From Parachlamydiales bacterium (GTDB lineage: Bacteria > Chlamydiota > Chlamydiia > Chlamydiales > SM23-39), in contig PLXF01000120.1 in assembly GCA_003151315.1 (NCBI GenBank), positions 1-7,346 on the forward strand: DNA of 7,346 nt. Reading direction: 5' to 3'. Made by a program: the position numbers and the translations under genes. Under the pieces are notes generated by a model. The model ran no database searches, was not told the DNA's origin, and saw only the letters and a program-made list of their open reading frames with translations. This document shows, one piece after another, positions 5,324 to 7,346 of this stretch (positions within the stretch are counted from its first letter, which is position 1; each line of letters opens with the position of its first letter).

Positions 5324-7346
5324 ATGACTATTTCTAAACCTCTCATTTCGGAAACAATTAATGGCGTGTATTCTACGCGTAATGTTGAGCTTACTCCAGG
5401 TGCAAGCGAAGAGCTGAGGGATATAATTAATGTTATTAAAGGATCTATAGACCCTGAACACATTAAATGGTCGAGTTTTGAACCTCGCCCCTTATTAGGC
5501 GCCGACGGAAAATACCATCTCCACATTGTAAATATCACACAAACAGACCCCAATATCCCCATTGATATTGCAGATACTTCTTATGATGAAAATGCGCTTT
5601 TCAAATTGCAGCAACTCGATAACGTAAAACGAGCTATCGAAATTCTTAGGGAACTCAAGCCGCCAAAAACAGCCAACGTTGATCCCGTTACTAATGCAAC
5701 GACAATTCCCTCTCCATCATCTGGCCCCGCAGGTAATAGCGGATCGAAAGATTTCGAAGCTCTCTTTGGGAAGCTATTAGAATTACATAGACAAACACAA
5801 GAGCAACTAGGACAAACACAAGAGCAAGTAGGAAGACTAGACGCCCGCCAAACCGAATTCATGGACATAATTAGACACCTTCTCCCCTCTAAAGAGAATA
5901 TAGCAGCACTCCAGCAGCAGTTGCGCAATAAAGATCTAGACCTAGCCCATTTACATGGCAATATACGCGAATTAGGACAAAATCTTCTCGAACTGCAACT
6001 TGAAAGAGACGGCCAATTAGCGCAAATCGGAATTTTAGAAGAAAAAATTGGAAATAACAACGAATCTATAAACAACTTGACTAATGAATTAGATAACCTT
6101 ATGGCCAAATTAGGAACTTTGGGACAAGCGCATGCGGCTACCGAAAAGCAAAATACGGCTTTAACCAATCAGATCACTGAATTAAGAAAAGAAATTGAAG
6201 CGCTTACCCAAAAAGGCAACGAGGAAAATGGAGCCCTAAAAATTCAATTAAGAGGTCTGCAATCACAGAATGCGAAAATCGCTGAATTAGAGGCTTTAAT
6301 AAAAGAACTTAGGGATAAAAACAATGCTCTCCAAGGAAAAAATAGTAGCCTTACTAATGCGAACGAAACCTTAAAAGGACAAAATGAGGAGTTACTCGGG
6401 AAGCTCGTAATAGCGGGTGAAACAAATAAAGTACTCACAAGGAATGGTCTTGCTAAAGCTACTGAACTACGAGATCAAACAGATTTAAATGCTAAATTAC
6501 AAGCACAAATAACAGAACGTAATGATCGAATTACCAAATTAGATTCAACTATAAAGGGTTTACAAACTGATAAGAGTAATACGCTCGAAGCCCTCCGCAC
6601 CGAGAACCGCGATTTGACAACAGAAATGAATAAACTCAGGCAACAACTGCAAAATCCAAGACTTCCCCAATACTCACCACAATTAGAAGCTAGCGTTAAA
6701 CGATTAGAAGAACAACTTAATACGCAGCAAGAAGTCTCTGCTAAAAAGGAAGAAGAGCTCCTTCACGCACAAGAGAAAATAGCTAGCCTGGAAAAAACTA
6801 ACGCTGATCTCTGCTACAACATGCGAGAGGGGCTTAACCAAGAAAAGGATTTAGAAGAGCGAATCGAAGAACTCGAGACTCAACTTGAAGAACATGTAGC
6901 TATGGCTGCGAATTTTACGGAAGAACACGAAGAAGCTTCTTCAGCGCAACGCGATAACTCACAAAACGTTCTTAGAATTCGAATGCTGCATGAAAAAGAA
7001 ATGAAAGAACTGCGCGCTATGTTCGAAGAACGACTCAAACAAAAAACTGATGAACTTGAGTCTAATAAAAAAGACAACCAAGAACTCTCGGACGAACATA
7101 CGAGAAACCTCCTTGAATCAGCAGCATTTACTGAGGAAGTTGAAGATAAATTATCGTTTTTTGCCGGTGAACTTGACAAAAGAAATAAAATAATTTTAGA
7201 ACAGCGCTCTGAAATTGAATTAAGCCAGAAAAATATAAAAAGAAGAGCGGAAGAAATCGCTAAAAAAATTGCTGAAGCTGGTTATGACGAACTGAGTGAG
7301 GACTTCAAAGAAACCGTAGCAGAAATGAAAGAGCTATATGAAGTTA
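5324..7346 (+). CDS. Long coiled-coil protein, unrecognised N-terminus (3' end outside window)
   Basis: The frame is open for 674 codons and is cut by the window edge, so full length is unknown. Residues 1-115 look globular (MTISKPLISETINGVYSTRN..., with a strand-like GKYHLHIVNI at 62-71 and helical NALFKLQQLDNVKRAIEILREL) and match no family I know. Residues 116-142 are a Pro/Ser/Thr/Gly/Asn-rich linker. From about 144 the sequence is rich in Glu, Lys, Gln, Leu and Asn with heptad-like Leu/Ile spacing, typical of a long coiled coil, interrupted by a proline hinge NPRLPQYSP at 444-452. There is one cysteine (497), no signal peptide and no membrane segment. No Walker A motif is present near the N-terminus, so an SMC/Rad50-type ATPase is unlikely. 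The start at 5324 fits AAGGA upstream; an in-frame ATG at 5294 would add ten residues. Codon use (TTA, AGA, AAA) is more A+T-rich than in the genes to the left. A cytoskeletal or scaffold role, or a type III-type secreted effector, would fit, but the function is unknown. Confidence 0.88.
   Translation, partial: MTISKPLISETINGVYSTRNVELTPGASEELRDIINVIKGSIDPEHIKWSSFEPRPLLGADGKYHLHIVNITQTDPNIPIDIADTSYDENALFKLQQLDNVKRAIEILRELKPPKTANVDPVTNATTIPSPSSGPAGNSGSKDFEALFGKLLELHRQTQEQLGQTQEQVGRLDARQTEFMDIIRHLLPSKENIAALQQQLRNKDLDLAHLHGNIRELGQNLLELQLERDGQLAQIGILEEKIGNNNESINNLTNELDNLMAKLGTLGQAHAATEKQNTALTNQITELRKEIEALTQKGNEENGALKIQLRGLQSQNAKIAELEALIKELRDKNNALQGKNSSLTNANETLKGQNEELLGKLVIAGETNKVLTRNGLAKATELRDQTDLNAKLQAQITERNDRITKLDSTIKGLQTDKSNTLEALRTENRDLTTEMNKLRQQLQNPRLPQYSPQLEASVKRLEEQLNTQQEVSAKKEEELLHAQEKIASLEKTNADLCYNMREGLNQEKDLEERIEELETQLEEHVAMAANFTEEHEEASSAQRDNSQNVLRIRMLHEKEMKELRAMFEERLKQKTDELESNKKDNQELSDEHTRNLLESAAFTEEVEDKLSFFAGELDKRNKIILEQRSEIELSQKNIKRRAEEIAKKIAEAGYDELSEDFKETVAEMKELYEV
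5791..5832 (+). repeat. 21-bp tandem duplication inside the coiled-coil gene
   Basis: Two adjacent 21-base units (5791-5811 and 5812-5832) differ only at 5807 (C) versus 5828 (G). They encode the consecutive heptads QTQEQLG and QTQEQVG at residues 157-170, the first clear heptads after the linker. Since 21 bases equal exactly one coiled-coil heptad, the duplication lengthens the helix without breaking phase. The near identity at the DNA level suggests a recent event. Confidence 0.85.

Noticed and set aside
5581..6168. 195-codon minus-strand open frame opposite the coiled-coil gene
   Set aside because: Its translation is rich in Ser, Cys, Leu and Arg, the complement of Glu/Leu/Lys-rich coiled-coil codons. 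It has no recognisable motif, and the plus strand is open over the entire stretch.
6880..7179. 99-codon minus-strand open frame rich in serine
   Set aside because: It is the same complement effect from GAA/GAG/GAT codons on the plus strand; no domain and no ribosome binding site.
5324..7346. Reading the coiled-coil gene as an SMC/Rad50-type ATPase
   Set aside because: No Walker A or Q-loop is present in the first 140 residues, where such proteins carry their N-terminal ATPase half.

Overview
The window comes from a bacterial chromosome. It carries two conserved housekeeping genes, one predicted exported phosphoesterase, a roughly 480-base intergenic stretch with repeat structures, and the 5' part of a long coiled-coil gene that runs off the right edge. 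The organism cannot be fixed from sequence alone. The set of glutamine-dependent NAD synthetase, bacterial Hsp90, an exported purple-acid-phosphatase-like enzyme and a very long coiled-coil protein of unknown N-terminus would fit a host-associated or environmental lineage. A Chlamydiota-like bacterium is my tentative guess, made from general resemblance and not from any marker gene.

Layout: nadE (94-1740, minus) and htpG (1863-3677, plus) are divergent and share a 122-base promoter region. A metallophosphoesterase gene (3682-4839, plus) starts 4 bases after the htpG stop and is probably co-transcribed and translationally coupled with it. The 484 bases at 4840-5323 hold a 177-base nested inverted repeat (4859-5035) that looks like a MITE and has a bidirectional-terminator-like hairpin at its centre. 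They also hold a three-unit 9-bp CACAGAG repeat (5052-5078) and a very A+T-rich promoter region. From 5324 to the window end an unbroken reading frame of 674 codons encodes a protein with an unrecognised N-terminal region of about 115 residues, a Pro/Ser/Gly-rich linker, and a coiled coil of more than 500 residues.

Composition changes sharply across the repeat region. Sample stretches are 36/60 G+C in the phosphoesterase gene (4081-4140), 6/60 in the promoter region (5221-5280) and 16/60 in the coiled-coil gene (6481-6540). The left part therefore looks like conserved core genome. The right part looks like an accessory, fast-evolving or acquired gene placed beside repeat elements.

Functionally, NadE makes NAD+ and HtpG is a cytosolic stress chaperone. 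The phosphoesterase probably acts outside the cytoplasm. The coiled-coil protein may be structural or a secreted effector, but nothing seen in the sequence proves either. No RNA genes, CRISPR arrays or transposase genes were found.
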